Assembly: GCA_900757145.1 (NCBI GenBank)
Contig: CAAEMT010000031.1
Coordinates: forward strand, 1 to 64,000
Direction of reading: 5' to 3'
DNA: 64,000 bases
Source of the DNA: Lachnospiraceae bacterium
GTDB lineage: Bacteria > Bacillota > Clostridia > Lachnospirales > Lachnospiraceae
Part shown: piece by piece, positions 34,110 through 43,272 of the stretch
Layout of the letters: the number at the start of each line of letters is the position of its first letter
Position numbering within the stretch: position 1 is the first letter of the stretch
Notes under the pieces: generated by a model
Told to the model about the DNA's origin: nothing
Seen by the model: only the letters and a program-made list of their open reading frames with translations
Databases searched by the model: none
Position numbers and translations under genes: made by a program

Positions 34110-35033
34110 ATGGGATATTTAACAGTTACACAGGCGGCTGAAAAATGGGGTATCTCTACCCGCCGTGTTCGTTTGCTTTGTGCCAATGGTGAAATTGACG
34201 GAGTTATCCGCAAAGGAAAATTATATATGATACCTTCAGAAACAGAAAAACCGCTGGATAAACGTAAATTGCCTAATAAAAGAAAACGCGGCAGATTTGC
34301 AGATATATTAACTGAAATTGATATTAAAAAAGTTAAACTTGACGGTATGAGACCGCTTACCGCAGGCGAAACACAGCGTCTGCGTGATGAATTTATGGTT
34401 GACTTCACTTATAATTCAAATGCTATCGAGGGTAATACACTTACATTAAAAGAGACTGCTATGGTGCTTAAAGGAATGACTATAGACCGCAAACCCTTAA
34501 AGGATCACTTGGAAGCTGTCGGACACCGTGACGCATTCCTCTATATTGAAGATATCGCACAAAATAAGACAAGATTGAAAGATACAGAAATTAAGGCGAT
34601 TCATTCTCTGGTATTAATAAACAGACCAGAAGATAAAGGGGTTTACCGCCGCATCCCTGTTACCATAGCGGGAGCATATACTGAGCCGGTACAACCATTT
34701 CTCATTGAGCCGAAATTGACGGAACTACTTGCAGAAAATGAAGAACGAAAAAAGACAATGCATCCTATTGAACGCATCGCCCGTTTTCATCTTGAATTTG
34801 AGGGAATACATCCTTTTATTGACGGCAATGGCAGAACAGGCAGATTGATTCTAAATCTTGAGCTGATCCGTAATGGGTATCCCGCAATCAATGTGAAGTT
34901 TGCGGACCGCAAACGCTATTATGATGCTTTTGATACATTTTACTGTGACGGAAAAGCAGACGATATGGTCTTGCTTGTGGCAGAGTATGTAAACGAACGT
35001 CTTGAACGATATTTAAAAATTGTGAAAGAGTAA
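34110..35033 (+). CDS. Fic domain AMP-transferase-like protein with N-terminal HTH
   Basis: A 307-residue Fic protein. An excisionase/MerR-like HTH (YLTVTQAAEKWGISTRRVRLL) occupies the first 50 residues. A likely inhibitory motif SNAIEGN lies at about 110 and the complete catalytic motif HPFIDGNGRTGR at about 232-243, with the flap region before it. Fic enzymes usually transfer AMP to protein hydroxyls, and the SxxxE(G/N) helix blocks ATP binding in the resting state. Base composition is clearly more AT-rich than the neighbours (TTA, AAA, ATA codons), suggesting recent transfer. No antitoxin gene is beside it. Confidence 0.9.
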   Translation: MGYLTVTQAAEKWGISTRRVRLLCANGEIDGVIRKGKLYMIPSETEKPLDKRKLPNKRKRGRFADILTEIDIKKVKLDGMRPLTAGETQRLRDEFMVDFTYNSNAIEGNTLTLKETAMVLKGMTIDRKPLKDHLEAVGHRDAFLYIEDIAQNKTRLKDTEIKAIHSLVLINRPEDKGVYRRIPVTIAGAYTEPVQPFLIEPKLTELLAENEERKKTMHPIERIARFHLEFEGIHPFIDGNGRTGRLILNLELIRNGYPAINVKFADRKRYYDAFDTFYCDGKADDMVLLVAEYVNERLERYLKIVKE

Positions 35034-35140
35034 AAGAGGAAGATCAGATAGGAAAATGGTGTACCGAATCAGTTTAGGCAGTCCTTTTTGATCTTTTATA
35101 TTGTTTATAAAAACTTAACTATTTCGCCCCTTCATACCTA

Positions 35141-35169
35141 TTGAAAACCCATCTTGTTTATAGTATAGT
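35141..35169 (+). promoter_or_regulatory. Candidate promoter of hflKC
   Basis: TTGAAA and TATAGT with a 17-base spacer, about 90 bases before the hflK start. The AT-rich leader behind it contains repeated GTTTA/TAAAC elements. Confidence 0.55.
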
Positions 35170-35258
35170 AATCCTACTGTTTATGTTTACAATATAAACT
35201 AAATCCAGAAAAAGTCAGAAAATTAGAGCAGATGGAAATGCTGCAGAAGGAGGACGGT

Positions 35259-36290
35259 TTGGAGAAAAAAATTGACAAAAGAAAGCTGCTTGCACGGGCA
35301 AAGTATATTGCTCTCGGTGTGGTTATACTGATCGTGCTGGCTATCCTCGGTACAGGGGTGTGGTATCAGATCGAGGAACAGGAAGAAGCAGTAGTTGTGA
35401 CTCTGGGAGAAGCGAAAGCTGTTTCTGAAAAAGGACTTCACTTTAAAATCCCGCTGCTACAGCAGGTACGCAAGGTAGACACGACGATTCAGGGATTTCC
35501 GATCGGCTATGATATTACGACAAAAGAGACGGTGGATGATGAGGCAGTGATGATCACCTCTGACTATAACTTCATCAATGTCAACTTTTTCGTGGAGTAC
35601 CGTATCTCAGATCCTGTCAAGTACCTGTATGCGTCAGACAATCCAGAGGGAATACTGAAGAATATCGCACAGAGCTGTATCCGTACAGTGATCGGCAGTT
35701 ATGATGTAGACAGTGTGCTTACAACTGGCAAGGCGGAGATTCAGGCGGCTATCAAGCAGATGATTCTAGACAAGCTGGAGAATCAGGATATCGGACTTGA
35801 CCTTGTAAACATTACGATCCAGGATTCTGAGCCGCCGACAAAAGAGATCATGCAGGCATTTAAGGCAGTAGAGACAGCAAAGCAGGGCAAGGATACCGCA
35901 CTTAATAATGCAAATAAGTACCGCAACGAAAAGCTTCCGGCTGCCAAAGCGCAGGCAGATGAGATTGTTCAGGATGCGGAGGCACAGAAGCAGACACGCA
36001 TCAATGAGGCGGAGGCGCAGGTGGCGAGGTTTAACGCAATGTATGAAGAGTATGAGAAAAATCCGACCGTTACGAAGCAGCGTATGTTCTTTGAGACGAT
36101 GGAGGAGGTACTTCCTGATCTCAAGGTGATCATTGATGAGGGAAACGGAGTGCAGAAGGTGATTCCTCTGGAACCGTTTATGGAGATGAATGAAGCGGAA
36201 GAAAATGCGGATCAAAGCGACAGCGCACAGCAAAATGATACGGATCAGACAAATACATTCGGTCAGTTGGCAGACAGCACAAAAAGATAA
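35259..36290 (+). CDS. hflK: SPFH/band 7 protein HflK
   Basis: Membrane-anchored band 7 protein of 343 residues: short cytoplasmic N-terminus, one membrane helix (about 15-35), SPFH domain (about 40-230), then an Ala/Glu/Lys-rich coiled coil and an acidic Asp/Gln-rich end. With HflC it forms a ring complex that modulates the FtsH protease in E. coli. TTG 35259 is chosen over the upstream ATG (35232) because AAGGAGG lies five bases before it. hflC follows after 12 bp. Confidence 0.9.
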   Translation: MEKKIDKRKLLARAKYIALGVVILIVLAILGTGVWYQIEEQEEAVVVTLGEAKAVSEKGLHFKIPLLQQVRKVDTTIQGFPIGYDITTKETVDDEAVMITSDYNFINVNFFVEYRISDPVKYLYASDNPEGILKNIAQSCIRTVIGSYDVDSVLTTGKAEIQAAIKQMILDKLENQDIGLDLVNITIQDSEPPTKEIMQAFKAVETAKQGKDTALNNANKYRNEKLPAAKAQADEIVQDAEAQKQTRINEAEAQVARFNAMYEEYEKNPTVTKQRMFFETMEEVLPDLKVIIDEGNGVQKVIPLEPFMEMNEAEENADQSDSAQQNDTDQTNTFGQLADSTKR

Positions 36291-36302
36291 GGAGGATAAC
36301 AG

Positions 36303-37175
36303 ATGAAAAAGAAAATAATCGGAGGCGTTTCGGCAGTCGTACTGCTCATCCTTCTGGCATCCTCCCTTGTAGTGACGGCGGAGAATGAGTACAGCCTGGT
36401 ACGCCAGTTTGGACGGATCAGCCGTGTGATCGAAAAGCCGGGACTGTCTATGAAAATCCCGTTTATCCAGACGACAGACACTTTCCCGAAGCAGACGCTG
36501 CTTTATGATCTTGTTCCGTCGGAGGTTATTACCCGTGACAAGAAAACGATGATCACGGACAGCTATGTGCTCTGGCGCATATCAGAGCCGATGAAATTTG
36601 CGCAGACATTAAACGGTTCGATCATGAATGCAGAGAGCCGTATCAATACTGCAGTTTATAACGCTTTGAAAAACGCAATCAGCAGCATGAATCAGGATGA
36701 GGTCATCACAAGCCGTGACGGAGAACTGTCAGCGCTTGTGATGGAGAAGATTGATGCGGGCATGGATCAGTACGGTATCGAGTTGATGATGTTTGAGACG
36801 AAGCAGCTTGACCTGCCGGAAGATAATAAGGCTGCTGTTTATGAGCGAATGATCTCTGAACGTGATAATATAGCGGCTACATATACGGCAGAAGGTAACT
36901 CGGAAGCGCAGGTGATCCGCAATACGACGGATAAAGAGGTGGCGATCAGTATATCTGAGGCTAAGAAGCAGGCAGAGATTCTTACGGCGGAGGGCGAAGC
37001 CGAGTATATGCGCATTCTTTCAGAAGCGTACAACACAGATGAGAAGACTGCATTTTATTCTTTTGTAAGGAGTCTTGATGCATTAAAAAATTCTATGACA
37101 GGAGAGAATAAGACGGTAGTACTCTCGGCAGATTCGCCGATCGCGCAGATTTTTAACGGAAATGCATTTGAGTAA
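36303..37175 (+). CDS. hflC: SPFH/band 7 protein HflC
   Basis: A 290-residue partner of HflK, with an N-terminal signal-anchor helix (about 5-24), SPFH domain and coiled coil (including AEGNSEAQVIRN and AEGEAEYMRI, the usual HflC repeats). It starts behind AAGGAGG. Confidence 0.92.
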   Translation: MKKKIIGGVSAVVLLILLASSLVVTAENEYSLVRQFGRISRVIEKPGLSMKIPFIQTTDTFPKQTLLYDLVPSEVITRDKKTMITDSYVLWRISEPMKFAQTLNGSIMNAESRINTAVYNALKNAISSMNQDEVITSRDGELSALVMEKIDAGMDQYGIELMMFETKQLDLPEDNKAAVYERMISERDNIAATYTAEGNSEAQVIRNTTDKEVAISISEAKKQAEILTAEGEAEYMRILSEAYNTDEKTAFYSFVRSLDALKNSMTGENKTVVLSADSPIAQIFNGNAFE

Positions 37176-37200
37176 AAAGACAGATTCGGTGATAGAAAAA

Positions 37201-37231
37201 CGGAGCGGATGTTTTACATTCGCTCCGTTTT
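37201..37231 (+). terminator. Intrinsic terminator of hflKC
   Basis: An 11-bp stem (CGGAGCGGATG with CATTCGCTCCG, one G-U pair), loop TTTTA, followed by TTTTCGTT. Confidence 0.88.
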
Positions 37232-37232
37232 C

Positions 37233-37260
37233 GTTACGGATAATTTACGCAGGATTTACT
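37233..37260 (+). promoter_or_regulatory. Pho-box-like direct repeats upstream of pstS
   Basis: Three hexamers, GTTACG, TTTACG and TTTACT, start at 37233, 37244 and 37255, an exact 11-base period matching the TT(A/T/C)A(C/T)A-N5 pattern bound by PhoP/PhoB-type regulators. Two more TTTACA copies follow at 37271 and 37278. A weak -10 (TAAAAT, 37293-37298) lies downstream. Confidence 0.6.
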
Positions 37261-37489
37261 TTTTTCATGTTTTACATTTTACATATCGTCTGTAAAATGC
37301 TTTTTGTAATCGCGGCAGGGCGGAAATGGTCAGAGAAAAAAGAATGACAAATACATAGCGCACCAAAACCGCTGTTACAAGAAATCGCGCAGGAGAATAT
37401 CCAAGTGGCAGGAGAGCAAGTGCCACATAATAAAAAAGAAGTGTGCGCGTAGAACGTAAAAAGAAGCAGAGAAAAAGGAGATCAAAAAC
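37261..37489 (+). other. Long leader/intergenic region before pstS
   Basis: Together with the hflC terminator and Pho-like repeats this makes up the 314-base gap between hflC and pstS. From about 37300 it would form a purine-rich leader of nearly 190 bases. The only structure I see is GTGGCA-N10-TGCCAC near 37404-37425. No coding sequence or known riboswitch is recognised. Confidence 0.5.
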
Positions 37490-38338
37490 ATGAAAAAAGC
37501 AGTAGCAATGGCAATGGCAGCAATGATGACAGCAGCACTTGGTGTAACAGCAATGGCAGCAGAGGGTGATATCACAATTTGTTCCAGAGAGGATGGTTCC
37601 GGTACAAGAGGAGCATTCATCGAGCTGTTTGGCGTACAGGAAGAGGTTGACGGAGAAAAGGTTGATAATACAACTGAGGCAGCAAAGATTACAAATAGCA
37701 CATCTGTAATGATGAGCACAGTTGAGCAGGATCCGAATGCGATCGGTTATATTTCCCTCGGTTCCCTTGGCGACACAGTAAAAGCCGTAAAGATCGATGG
37801 AGCTGAGGCAACGGCTGAGAATATCGTTTCCGGTGACTACAAGGTGGTACGTCCGTTCAATATCGCGACAACGGCAGAGGTAAGCGATGCGGCAGCAGAC
37901 TTTATTGCTTATATCATGAGTACAGAAGGCCAGGCAGTTGTTTCAGAAGAAGGATATATCGCAGTAGACAAAACTGAGGCATTTGCGGGCGGAGATGTAG
38001 AAGGAAAGGTAGTTGTTTCCGGTTCTTCATCTGTTACACCGGTTATGGAAAAGCTTGCAGAAGCTTACAATGCGGTAAATGACAAGGTAGAGATTGAGGT
38101 ACAGCAGAGTGATTCTACAACAGGTATGACAAATGCTATTGACGGTCTTTGCGACATTGGAATGGCTTCCCGCGAACTTAAGGACAGCGAGCTTGAGGCA
38201 GGTCTTACACCGACTGTTATCGCTCAGGATGGTATCGCAGTAATCGTAAATAAAGACAATGAGCTTTCTGATCTGACAACAGAGCAGGTAAAGGGCATCT
38301 ATACAGGCGAGATCACAACATGGGAGGAGCTGCAGTAA
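37490..38338 (+). CDS. pstS: Phosphate-binding protein PstS, circularly permuted
   Basis: A 282-residue secreted phosphate-binding protein. The signal peptide (1-23) ends AMA without a lipobox. The mature protein begins with what is normally the second half of PstS (SREDGSGTR phosphate loop at 32-40, then NAIGYISLGS and EATAENI), and from residue 172 continues with what is normally the first half (SGSSSVTP phosphate loop, GMASRELKD, GIAVIVN, then TGEITTWEEL at the very end). All parts are present, but in swapped order. It heads pstSCAB-phoU, which fixes its role in phosphate uptake. Confidence 0.93.
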   Translation: MKKAVAMAMAAMMTAALGVTAMAAEGDITICSREDGSGTRGAFIELFGVQEEVDGEKVDNTTEAAKITNSTSVMMSTVEQDPNAIGYISLGSLGDTVKAVKIDGAEATAENIVSGDYKVVRPFNIATTAEVSDAAADFIAYIMSTEGQAVVSEEGYIAVDKTEAFAGGDVEGKVVVSGSSSVTPVMEKLAEAYNAVNDKVEIEVQQSDSTTGMTNAIDGLCDIGMASRELKDSELEAGLTPTVIAQDGIAVIVNKDNELSDLTTEQVKGIYTGEITTWEELQ

Positions 38339-38359
38339 GACGCAGCATCTCAGAAAAAA

Positions 38360-38407
38360 CTGCAGCCGTCTGTACATGTGAAATCGAAAAATATCTAGCG
38401 GCTGCAG
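38360..38407 (+). promoter_or_regulatory. pstS-pstC intergenic stem-loop
   Basis: A perfect 9-bp stem (CTGCAGCCG with CGGCTGCAG) around a 30-base loop. There is no U-run; it probably protects or attenuates the mRNA so that the binding protein exceeds the permease. Confidence 0.6.
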
Positions 38408-38435
38408 GTGATATAAACTCGTCAGGAGGATGGCA

Positions 38436-39293
38436 ATGACTCATAAATTTTCAGAGCGCATGATGAAAGCTGTATTTTTCATCGCAGCTTGCGCATCAGT
38501 GCTTGCGGTGGCGCTGATTTGTATCTTCCTCTTTTCGAATGGGATTCCGGCTATGACAGAGATTGGCGTTTCGGATTTCCTGTTCGGTCAGAAGTGGAAA
38601 CCTTCCAATAAAATTTTTGGTATTTTACCGTTTATCCTCGGCAGCATCTACGTGACTGCGGGATCTGTCGTGATCGGAGTGCCGACCGCGCTTTTGACAG
38701 CAATCTTTCTGGCGTTTTACTGCCCGAAAAAGCTGTATCCGATATTAAAAGCAATGGTAAATCTGATGGCTGGCATCCCGTCGGTTGTATATGGATTTTT
38801 CGGTCTCGTGTGGATTGTTCCGATGATGCGGGATCTGACCGGAAAAGACGGAAGTACAATGTTGACGGCCTCCATTCTTCTTGGCATCATGATACTGCCT
38901 ACCGTTACAGGAGTTGTAGAACCTGCTCTTCGCAGTGTGCCGACAAGTTACTACGAGGGATCGCTTGCGCTTGGCGCAACACATGAACGCAGTGTGTTCC
39001 GTACCGTAATTCCAGCTGCAAAGTCAGGTGTAGCGGCAGGGATTGTACTTGGGATCGGAAGATCGATCGGAGAGACAATGGCAGTGATTATGGTTGCAGG
39101 AAATCAGACATGGATGCCGCAGGGGCTGCTAAAAGGCATCAGAACACTTACGGCAAATATTGTTATGGAAATGGGCTATGCGACAGACCTTCACAGAGGT
39201 GCTCTGATCGCAACAGGAGTTGTCCTGTTTGTGTTCATTCTATTAATCAATCTTTGTGTATCTGCATTGAAACGGAGATCAGCTTATGAGTAG
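38436..39293 (+). CDS. pstC: Phosphate ABC transporter permease PstC
   Basis: A 285-residue permease with six membrane helices and the coupling loop (SYYEGSLALGATHERSVFRTVIPAAKSG). It carries the conserved PstC stretch GIPSVVYGFFGL. ATG 38436 is preferred over 38430 because AGGAGG directly abuts 38430 but is six bases from 38436. It overlaps pstA by 8 bases. Confidence 0.95.
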   Translation: MTHKFSERMMKAVFFIAACASVLAVALICIFLFSNGIPAMTEIGVSDFLFGQKWKPSNKIFGILPFILGSIYVTAGSVVIGVPTALLTAIFLAFYCPKKLYPILKAMVNLMAGIPSVVYGFFGLVWIVPMMRDLTGKDGSTMLTASILLGIMILPTVTGVVEPALRSVPTSYYEGSLALGATHERSVFRTVIPAAKSGVAAGIVLGIGRSIGETMAVIMVAGNQTWMPQGLLKGIRTLTANIVMEMGYATDLHRGALIATGVVLFVFILLINLCVSALKRRSAYE

Positions 39294-40194
39294 GGAAAAT
39301 GCAATAAAAACTGCAGACGGGAAGAAAAATCCCGGAAGAATAGAAGCTTATCTCAATCTCTGGAAACATCACCCCGGTTCAGCGTTTATCGCAAGTATTG
39401 TATGGCTTGCAGCGCTTATCACGATGGGAGTGCTGATCTTTCTTGTCAGCTTTATTGTGATCAAGGGTGTACGTCATTTGACGCCGGATCTTTTCGCACT
39501 TTCGTATAATACAGATAATGTATCGTTGCTTCCGGCACTTATCAATACCCTGATTATTACTGTATTTTCGCTTCTGATCGCAGTGCCGCTCGGTATATTT
39601 GCGGCAATTTTCCTTGTAGAGTATGCGAATAAAGGAAGCAAAATGGTGAATCTGATCCGTATTACGGCAGAAACGCTTCAGGGGATTCCTTCTATTATAT
39701 ATGGACTATTCGGACTGCTGTTTTTCTGTACAACGATCCGTTGGGGGTTGTCTTTGTTGTCCGGTTCCATGACTCTTGTTATTATGATTCTTCCCCTTAT
39801 TATTCGTACTACGGAAGAAGCGCTGCTTGGTGTACCGGATACGTACAGAGAAGCTTCTTTCGGATTGGGCGCAGGTAAGCTGCGTACGATTTTCCGGGTA
39901 GTACTTCCAAGTGCCATCCCGGGTATCCTTTCAGGCGTAGTGCTTGCGACAGGAAGGATTGTTGGAGAGACAGCGGCGCTTTTGTACACGGCAGGTTCTG
40001 TGGCAAAGGTACCGGAAAATCTAATGGGGTCGGGAAGATCGCTGGCTGTACATATGTATGTGCTTTCAACAGAAGGATTATATATGGATCAGGCGTATGC
40101 GACGGCAGTTGTACTGCTTGTATTCGTACTGGTGCTCAATGGAGTTTCTGCGCTGATCGCGCGGCGTATATCGAAGGCTTCCACGGGAAATTAA
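39286..40194 (+). CDS. pstA: Phosphate ABC transporter permease PstA
   Basis: A 302-residue permease with six helices, the GIPSIIYGLFGL motif and the coupling loop DTYREASFGLGAGKLRTIFR. It has an N-terminal soluble extension of about 30 residues. Forms the phosphate channel with PstC. Its ATG overlaps the pstC end. Confidence 0.95.
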   Translation: MSRENAIKTADGKKNPGRIEAYLNLWKHHPGSAFIASIVWLAALITMGVLIFLVSFIVIKGVRHLTPDLFALSYNTDNVSLLPALINTLIITVFSLLIAVPLGIFAAIFLVEYANKGSKMVNLIRITAETLQGIPSIIYGLFGLLFFCTTIRWGLSLLSGSMTLVIMILPLIIRTTEEALLGVPDTYREASFGLGAGKLRTIFRVVLPSAIPGILSGVVLATGRIVGETAALLYTAGSVAKVPENLMGSGRSLAVHMYVLSTEGLYMDQAYATAVVLLVFVLVLNGVSALIARRISKASTGN

Positions 40195-40212
40195 AGAGAT
40201 TGAGGATAAAAG

Positions 40213-40962
40213 ATGGGAAAAATAGATATTAGAAACACAGATTTGTATTATGGTGATTTTCATGCGCTGAAGGACATTAATCTGGAAATCCCGGCGAATA
40301 AGATCACTGCGTTTATCGGACCGAGCGGATGCGGAAAATCAACGCTGCTCAAATCCTTAAATAGAATGAACGATCTCGTAGAGGGCTGTAAGATCACGGG
40401 AGAGCTGCTACTGGATGGGGAAGATATCTATGGAAACATGGATGTTAATCTTTTGAGAAAACGCGTGGGTATGGTATTCCAGAAACCGAATCCGTTCCCG
40501 ATGAGCATTTATGACAATATTGCATACGGACCGAGGACACACGGTGTTCGTTCAAAGGCAAAGCTTGATGTGATCGTGGAGAAAGCGCTCCGCGATGCCG
40601 CAATCTGGGATGAGGTAAAAGATCGTCTCAAAAAGAGCGCTCTTGGTATGTCAGGCGGACAGCAGCAGAGATTGTGTATTGCACGTGCTCTGGCAGTCGA
40701 ACCGGAGGTGCTTTTGATGGATGAACCGACATCAGCACTTGATCCAATCTCAACTTCAAGGATTGAAGACCTTGCAATGGAACTCAAATCAAAATATACG
40801 ATCGTCATGGTTACGCACAATATGCAGCAGGCAGCGCGTATTTCTGATAAAACGGCATTTTTCCTGCTGGGCGAAGTAGTGGAGTATGACGATACGATGA
40901 CGCTGTTTTCTATGCCTAAGAACAAGAAGACAGAAGAGTATATTACAGGGAGGTTCGGATGA
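40213..40962 (+). CDS. pstB: Phosphate ABC transporter ATPase PstB
   Basis: A 249-residue ATPase with Walker A GPSGCGKST (about 36-44), signature MSGGQQQRLC, Walker B VLLMDEPTSALD and H-loop VTHNMQQA. Energises phosphate import by PstCA. phoU starts one base after its stop codon. Confidence 0.97.
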   Translation: MGKIDIRNTDLYYGDFHALKDINLEIPANKITAFIGPSGCGKSTLLKSLNRMNDLVEGCKITGELLLDGEDIYGNMDVNLLRKRVGMVFQKPNPFPMSIYDNIAYGPRTHGVRSKAKLDVIVEKALRDAAIWDEVKDRLKKSALGMSGGQQQRLCIARALAVEPEVLLMDEPTSALDPISTSRIEDLAMELKSKYTIVMVTHNMQQAARISDKTAFFLLGEVVEYDDTMTLFSMPKNKKTEEYITGRFG

Positions 40963-40963
40963 T

Positions 40964-41638
40964 ATGAGAGAGCGGTATGTGCAGCAGCTTGAACAGCTTC
41001 AAAATGAAGTCCTTGAGCTTGGTGAGCTCTGTGAGAGAGCGATCATGAAAACGTGCCGATTGCTGGATTCAGACGAGATGCGTGATGCCTGTGTAAAGGA
41101 GATAAGCGCACTGGAAAAGGAGATTGACACGAAGGAGCATTCCGTGGAAGCGATCTGCATCCAGCTTCTCCTTCGTCAGCAGCCGGTAGCAGCTGATCTG
41201 CGCAGGATTTCGGCGGCGCTTAAGATGGTTACAGATATGGAGCGCATCGGAGATCAGGCGACAGATATTGCGGAAATTCTAAAGACAGGCAGTATTGATG
41301 TTCCGGTAAAAGGGGTTAAGATAGCAAAGATGGCAGAGTTTACGATGCAGATGGTAAACAAAAGCGTAGAATCTTACATAAACCGCGATCTTACACTGGC
41401 GCAGGAGACAATCGAAAGTGATGACACACTGGATGAGATGTTTCTGGAGGTACGCCGGACATTAAATGCAAATGAGATGCATTTTTCTGCTGATCAGATC
41501 CTTGATCTGCTGATGATAGCAAAATATTATGAACGGATCGGCGATCATGCAACGAATATTGCGGAATGGGTGGAATTTTCGCTTACAGGCAGACACAGGG
41601 ACGGCGAAGAGGTATACGATGTATTCGGTCTGGAGTAA
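40964..41638 (+). CDS. phoU: Phosphate signalling protein PhoU
   Basis: A 224-residue all-helical protein with two PhoU repeats, each containing the metal-binding E/D-x-x-x-D signature (MERIGDQATDIAE at about 91-103 and YERIGDHATNIAEW at about 186-199). It links the Pst transporter to the Pho two-component system. No PhoR/PhoB pair is in the window. Confidence 0.96.
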   Translation: MRERYVQQLEQLQNEVLELGELCERAIMKTCRLLDSDEMRDACVKEISALEKEIDTKEHSVEAICIQLLLRQQPVAADLRRISAALKMVTDMERIGDQATDIAEILKTGSIDVPVKGVKIAKMAEFTMQMVNKSVESYINRDLTLAQETIESDDTLDEMFLEVRRTLNANEMHFSADQILDLLMIAKYYERIGDHATNIAEWVEFSLTGRHRDGEEVYDVFGLE

Positions 41639-41690
41639 AAAGTAAAGTACAAAAGACATACAGAAGATCATATACAAAAAGGAGAGAGTT

Positions 41691-43244
41691 ATGAATATTA
41701 AATATAAAATGAAAAAAGCAGCAGCAGGACTTTTGGCAGCAGCAGTGACGGCAGGAGCGGCAGTACCGGTTATGCCGGCATTAGCGGAGGAAGCAGATGT
41801 AAAAGCGCCGAAGTATGTTTTCTTATTTATCGGAGACGGTATGAGCTATCCGCAGATCCAGGCGACTGCCGACTATCTTGGAGCGATGGAGCAGGGAGCG
41901 CAGTACGATATTCTTTCCGGCCCGAAAGCGCTTACGATGATGAGCTTTCCGGTAGCAGGCTCTGCGACAACTTTTGACTCTACATCGTTTTGTCCTGACT
42001 CAGCATCGACAGCGACATCTATTTCTACAGGGCATAAGACATACAGCGGCTCGATTAATGTAGATGAGACAGGTACAGTGGAGTATGAAACAATCGCAGA
42101 GAAGCTGAAAGAGCAGCTTGGATACAAAATCGGAGTAATCTCCTCTGTCAATTTAAACCATGCGACACCGGCGGCATTTTATGCGCATCAGGTAAGCAGA
42201 AACAGCTACTATGAGATTTCCAATGAGCTGATTGAGAGCGGATTCGATTATTTTGCAGGCGGCGCGCTTCTGCAGCCGACAGGAAAGGAAGAGGATCAGC
42301 CGGACAGCTATACGCTGGCAGAAGAGGCAGGCTACAAGGTAATCAGAACGCAGGCTGAGGCGGAAGCGCTTACTGCGGAAGATGGTAAGGCGATTGTGAT
42401 CTCTGAGACTCTTGCAGACAGTGATTCTATGTCGTATGAGAATGACCGTGCGGAAGACGAATGGGCGCTGGCAGATTACGTAGATAAGGGAATAGAGGTT
42501 CTCGATAATGAGACAGGCTTTTTCATGATGGTAGAGGGCGGCAAGATCGACTGGGCATGCCATGCGAATGATGCGGGCTCCACGATCAACGATACGATCG
42601 CTCTTGATAATGCGGTGGCAGAGGCAGTCGAGTTCTATAATGAGCATCCGGATGAGACGCTGATCCTTGTGACAGGCGACCACGAGACAGGTGGTCTGAC
42701 GATCGGATTTGCAGGTACGGATTATGATACTTTCCTTACAAACTTAAGCAATCAGAAGCTTTCTTATGCAAAGTATGATGAGGAATACGTGTCAAAATAT
42801 AAAGAAGAAGGAACGGATTTTGATACGGTGATGGCTGACATCACAGAGCTGTTCGGACTTGTTCCTCCGGCTGCAGATCAGGAGGAGACAGAGGCAACAA
42901 TGGACAGCAAGGATATGCATCCGGAATCTGAGGATACGGGAAGCCTTGTCCTGACACAGTATGAGTATGATAAGCTGAAAGCTGCATATGAGACAACAAT
43001 GTCAAGAACAGGAGAAGAAGAGATCGGTCAGGAAGAGTATCTTCTGTACGGAAGTTATGAACCGCTTTCTGTAACGGTTACACATATCCTGAATAATAAG
43101 AGCGGCATCAACTTTGCATCTTACGCTCATACAGGACTTCCTGTAGCGGTATTTGCGCAGGGAAATGGCCAGGAGCAGTTTGAAGGATACTATGACAATA
43201 CTGATATCTATAATAAGATGGCAGAACTGCTTGGCGTAGAGTAA
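41691..43244 (+). CDS. phoA: Secreted alkaline phosphatase
   Basis: A 517-residue PhoA-family enzyme with a signal peptide (about 1-32, ending PALA) for export. Metal-binding motifs: FLFIGDGMS (Asp for Zn/Mg), the nucleophile serine in PDSASTATSISTG, GGKIDWACHANDAG and TGDHETGG. It releases phosphate from organic esters outside the cell, supplying the Pst system 50 bp upstream. GGAGAGAG precedes the start. It is convergent with the nitrogen operon, with only 28 bp between the ends and no clear terminator. Confidence 0.94.
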   Translation: MNIKYKMKKAAAGLLAAAVTAGAAVPVMPALAEEADVKAPKYVFLFIGDGMSYPQIQATADYLGAMEQGAQYDILSGPKALTMMSFPVAGSATTFDSTSFCPDSASTATSISTGHKTYSGSINVDETGTVEYETIAEKLKEQLGYKIGVISSVNLNHATPAAFYAHQVSRNSYYEISNELIESGFDYFAGGALLQPTGKEEDQPDSYTLAEEAGYKVIRTQAEAEALTAEDGKAIVISETLADSDSMSYENDRAEDEWALADYVDKGIEVLDNETGFFMMVEGGKIDWACHANDAGSTINDTIALDNAVAEAVEFYNEHPDETLILVTGDHETGGLTIGFAGTDYDTFLTNLSNQKLSYAKYDEEYVSKYKEEGTDFDTVMADITELFGLVPPAADQEETEATMDSKDMHPESEDTGSLVLTQYEYDKLKAAYETTMSRTGEEEIGQEEYLLYGSYEPLSVTVTHILNNKSGINFASYAHTGLPVAVFAQGNGQEQFEGYYDNTDIYNKMAELLGVE

Positions 43245-43272
43245 AACGATAAAATTAGCTTCATAATGAAAA

